Positions 15,809-18,285 of a DNA stretch of 18,285 nt are shown here, in pieces. This DNA comes from Tannerellaceae bacterium (lineage in GTDB: Bacteria; Bacteroidota; Bacteroidia; Bacteroidales; Tannerellaceae): contig JAIRZN010000121.1 in assembly GCA_031267205.1 (NCBI GenBank), positions 1-18,285 of the forward strand. The letters run 5' to 3'. The stretch's first letter is position 1, and each line of letters opens with the position of its first letter. The position numbers and the translations under genes were made by a program. Under the pieces are notes generated by a model. That model was not told the DNA's origin, made no database searches, and saw only the letters and a program-made list of their open reading frames with translations.

Positions 15809-16693
15809 ATGAACAAAATAACATTGTTAATAACATCGCTTGCGGCTTTATTCTCGGCCTGCAATCCTATTGAAACAAAGTATTCGATCGGAAGGGATTA
15901 TAATGTTGACGAGCTTGATATATCCGTCAAGGCTGTCGTCGTAGATGGGAAAAATACTAATAAGCTTATATTTGAAAACCACTCCCCCATACTGGGCGAA
16001 TGGGATTATTCCTTCGGCATCACCGGCCAACAGGTTACGGATACGGCCATCATCGTCGTCGAAGGGCCTTTAGACGTTACCTTCAAAGGCTTGAACCCTT
16101 CGGGTACGACCATAACCAAAAATTTCGTCGTAAACATTGAAGTATTACACTTCCCTGTTCCCCCGGAATGGGCGTTGCTTTGCGGCGACGGGACAAAAGT
16201 ATGGGAGTGGGAAGTGGACGAAGTCGAAGACGGCCCCTTCGGAGCAGGCGGATACCGTGATACTCACGAACCTTGGGATCCTACCGACCTCGACGACCTC
16301 GACGGCGGATGGTGGGAACAGCCCGGATGGGGCGAAGGAGCTACGATGACTTTCTCAATCAGGGGCGCCGCCTTCTCCAAAACCGATGCTACGCACAGCA
16401 AAACGGAATACGGGACCTTTACCTTCGATATGTCGCAGAAACTGACAAACCTGTGGGAGCCTGACGAAATATGGTCGCACGGCAAACTGCGTATCTACGG
16501 CGGGACGTCCATCCTTGCCGGCCGTGTGCCTCACTATGACGAGTGGTATATATACGACGTATATGAGTTCGACATCGTGGAACTGAGCGAAGACCGTTTG
16601 GTGCTGGCTTATTGGCTTGAACCGAGGGAATGGTGCGAAGAGGCTTACTTCTGGATATTCAGGCCTTCCGATAAACATGTCGGGGAATATTAA
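15809..16693 (+). CDS. SusE-position surface lipoprotein, probable glycan-binding protein
   Basis: A 294-aa protein with a lipoprotein signal (hydrophobic core, then FSAC with Cys18; Phe at -3 is acceptable but not ideal). Residues about 25-115 look like an Ig/PKD-like domain (ELDISVKAVVVDGKNTNKLIF, DTAIIVVEGPLDVTFKGLNPSG, TKNFVVNIEVL). The C-terminal region (about 122-290) begins PPEWALLCGDGTKVWEWEVD. It has an unusually acidic, Trp/Gly/Asp-rich stretch (DPTDLDDLDGGWWEQPGWGEG) and beta-strand-like segments ending in YFWIFRP. This resembles accessory lipoproteins that follow susD in many utilization loci, which bind ligand or serve as surface glycan-binding proteins. No catalytic motif is evident. 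It lies between susD (30-bp gap) and the GH172 gene (33-bp gap). The function is inferred mainly from position and architecture. Confidence 0.75.
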   Translation: MNKITLLITSLAALFSACNPIETKYSIGRDYNVDELDISVKAVVVDGKNTNKLIFENHSPILGEWDYSFGITGQQVTDTAIIVVEGPLDVTFKGLNPSGTTITKNFVVNIEVLHFPVPPEWALLCGDGTKVWEWEVDEVEDGPFGAGGYRDTHEPWDPTDLDDLDGGWWEQPGWGEGATMTFSIRGAAFSKTDATHSKTEYGTFTFDMSQKLTNLWEPDEIWSHGKLRIYGGTSILAGRVPHYDEWYIYDVYEFDIVELSEDRLVLAYWLEPREWCEEAYFWIFRPSDKHVGEY

Positions 16694-16726
16694 CGCAAGC
16701 CCGGATAAATATAAAAGAATAATGAC

Positions 16727-17890
16727 ATGAAGAAATACATCCCGTTATTGCTTTTCAGCCTCGCATGTTCCTGGTGCTCATACGCCCAGAAATACCCCTA
16801 TAACGGCCTTAATTCCAATATGGGGAACCTGTATCAATTGTCCGACGCAAAAACGCGGTCAATCAGCCCCGAAAACTTTACCGGCGAAAAAGGTAAAGGC
16901 GGAATGGCGGACATAAAGGACAACAAGCTGCCCAACACGGCCAATTCATCATGGGCTGCACGCGATCTGGGACAAGGATGGAAGGTGAACCCCTATGTCA
17001 CCATAGAATCGGGCAAAACCTTCACCTTAGCCGAGATAACGGGTTCGGGCGCCATACAGCACATATGGATGACGCCCACCGGCAACTGGCGTTTCTCAAT
17101 CCTGCGTATTTACTGGGACGACGAAAAAGAGCCTTCTGTAGAATGCCCCGTCGGGGATTTCTTCGGAATGGGTTGGGGAGTGTATGCTCCCCTCTCCTCG
17201 CTGGCCGTATGCGTCAACCCGGGAAGCGCCTTCAACTGTTACTGGACAATGCCCTTCCGCAAAAAATGCAGGATAACAATGGAAAACATCAACGACAGTG
17301 AACCGATGAATCTCTACTACCAGATTGATTATACCCTGACCGACGTTCCCCAGGATGCAGGCTATTTCCACGCCCAGTGGAGGCGCACAAACCCCGACGT
17401 TACGTCCGATTACACAATCATAGACGGCGTAAAAGGCAAAGGCCAGTACGTCGGAGTGTATATGGCTTGGGGAGTGAACAGCAACGGCTGGTGGGGCGAA
17501 GGGGAAATCAAATTCTTCCTCGACGGCGACAATGCGTACCCTACCATATGCGGCACCGGGACGGAGGACTATTTCTGCGGCTCATACAACTTCGACCGCG
17601 AAGGCCGGTACACCGAATACACCACACCCTACGCCGGTTTGCATCAAGTAATACGCCCCGACGGAACATACAAGTCGCAGCAACGCTTCGGCCTGTACCG
17701 CTGGCATATCACAGACCCTATACGTTTCGACAGCAACCTCCGCGTCACAATACAGGATCTCGGCTGGAGGCATGGAGGCCGCTACCTGCCTCAGAAGTCT
17801 GACATATCGTCGGTAACTTTCTGGTACCAAAGCGAACCCCATGCAAAATTCCCCGCACTGCCCGCCTGGCAAGAGCTTGAAGTAAACTGA
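16727..17890 (+). CDS. DUF2961-family glycoside hydrolase (GH172), putative furanosidase
   Basis: A 387-aa exported enzyme, typical length for one DUF2961 unit. The signal peptide (residues 1-20, cleavage near SYA/Q) lacks a lipobox, so a periplasmic location is most likely. Family landmarks: GSGAIQHIWMT (about 106-116), the CPVGDFFGMGWGVY loop (140-153), WWGEGEIKFFLDGD (255-268) and GTGTEDYFCGSYNF (276-289). In the characterised GH172 difructose-anhydride enzyme from Bifidobacterium dentium, two glutamates about 21 residues apart are nucleophile and acid/base. Here they should be Glu258 or Glu260 and Glu280, both kept. Known GH172 members act on fructofuranosides and D-arabinofuranosides, and some as exo-D-arabinofuranosidases on D-arabinan. 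In this operon with two ribokinases, a ribofuranoside or other D-pentofuranoside is the natural guess, but that is inference. It is the last gene before the terminator. Confidence 0.85.
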   Translation: MKKYIPLLLFSLACSWCSYAQKYPYNGLNSNMGNLYQLSDAKTRSISPENFTGEKGKGGMADIKDNKLPNTANSSWAARDLGQGWKVNPYVTIESGKTFTLAEITGSGAIQHIWMTPTGNWRFSILRIYWDDEKEPSVECPVGDFFGMGWGVYAPLSSLAVCVNPGSAFNCYWTMPFRKKCRITMENINDSEPMNLYYQIDYTLTDVPQDAGYFHAQWRRTNPDVTSDYTIIDGVKGKGQYVGVYMAWGVNSNGWWGEGEIKFFLDGDNAYPTICGTGTEDYFCGSYNFDREGRYTEYTTPYAGLHQVIRPDGTYKSQQRFGLYRWHITDPIRFDSNLRVTIQDLGWRHGGRYLPQKSDISSVTFWYQSEPHAKFPALPAWQELEVN

Positions 17891-17906
17891 TTCGCACCCC
17901 CTCGCT

Positions 17907-17955
17907 AAATCCCCGCATATCCGTAGACAAAATCACAGGTATGCGGGGATTTTCT
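17907..17955 (+). terminator. intrinsic terminator of the ribose-type operon
   Basis: AAATCCCCGCATA (17907-17919) and TATGCGGGGATTT (17940-17952) form a perfect 13-bp stem around a 20-nt loop. The tail runs straight into TTTCTTT. It lies 17 bp after the GH172 stop codon. The A-run on the other side makes weaker termination of minus-strand transcripts possible too. Confidence 0.85.
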
Positions 17956-18285
17956 TTGGAAAGAAATATCCAAAAGCAAATTCAAGCAAGATAGAGCAAA
18001 CTAACTGATTTACAACGTTTCCAATCAAAACAAAACAAGTCGATAAGGACGGGAAAGGACAGGGGAATATCCTTTTTGGACAGAGTTCAGTTACTAAACT
18101 ATGCACCAAAAAAGCAAAAACGGATAAAATGGTGTAAACGCCTGAACCATTGGTGATAACTTCTTCGATTTTCTCTCCGCTGCAAGCAGTAAAAAGGCAA
18201 AATATTGTGTATTTAGGAAGAGTTTCCGTTACGAATACGTTACCTGTTTTTACATTGCAGCGTCTATTCAAACAACGGATTTTCC
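17956..18285. other. gene-free tail of the window
   Basis: These 330 bases are more AT-rich than the operon, and I see no supportable gene, RNA, repeat or clear promoter. A minus-strand reading frame of about 112 codons covers most of it, but it has Cys/Phe-rich low-quality composition and runs into the terminator stem. The next gene presumably starts beyond the window. Confidence 0.5.

Noticed and set aside
17933..18271. Minus-strand 112-codon gene with hydrophobic stretches
   Set aside because: Its 3' end lies in the terminator stem, it has unusual Cys/Phe-rich composition, no recognisable domain and no promoter box.

Overview
The window looks like a chromosomal segment of a Bacteroidales bacterium (phylum Bacteroidota). 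The signs are a SusC/SusD pair, surface-type lipoproteins, a short Bacteroidetes-type MenE ligase, weak or absent Shine-Dalgarno sequences, and promoter boxes that fit the Bacteroidetes -7 consensus TAnnTTTG. Coding DNA is fairly GC-rich, yet Ile ATA codons appear often. I cannot name the genus.

Left part (1-5302, + strand): a stand-alone outer-membrane TonB-dependent-receptor-like beta-barrel protein (150-2699). Next comes a single gene fusing o-succinylbenzoate synthase (MenC) to o-succinylbenzoyl-CoA ligase (MenE) for menaquinone synthesis. A GNAT acetyltransferase is coupled to it by an ATGA overlap.

Middle (5284-7981): a minus-strand, all-helical 510-aa protein of unknown function overlaps the acetyltransferase tail to tail. 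Its start faces a 1.16-kb intergenic region. That region holds a 179-bp imperfect palindrome and a tandem array with a 41-bp period: 17 contiguous units at 7180-7878, 15 of exactly 41 bp and two of 42 bp. Its right half has an 83-bp higher-order repeat. Candidate divergent promoters flank the array, and a separate inverted repeat surrounds the candidate -33 region of the right-hand promoter.

Right part (7982-17890, + strand): a compact operon of ribokinase, GRP/RhaT-type sugar transporter, second ribokinase, SusC, SusD, SusE-position lipoprotein and DUF2961/GH172 glycoside hydrolase, ending at a strong hairpin terminator. The layout closely resembles the ribose utilization system (rus) described in Bacteroides thetaiotaomicron. 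Here the only visible hydrolase is a GH172, a family known for D-arabinofuranosidase and fructofuranoside activities. The inferred logic is surface capture by SusC/D and the lipoprotein, furanoside cleavage by GH172 in the periplasm, uptake by the inner-membrane transporter, and phosphorylation by the two kinases. The last 0.33 kb contains no gene I can support.
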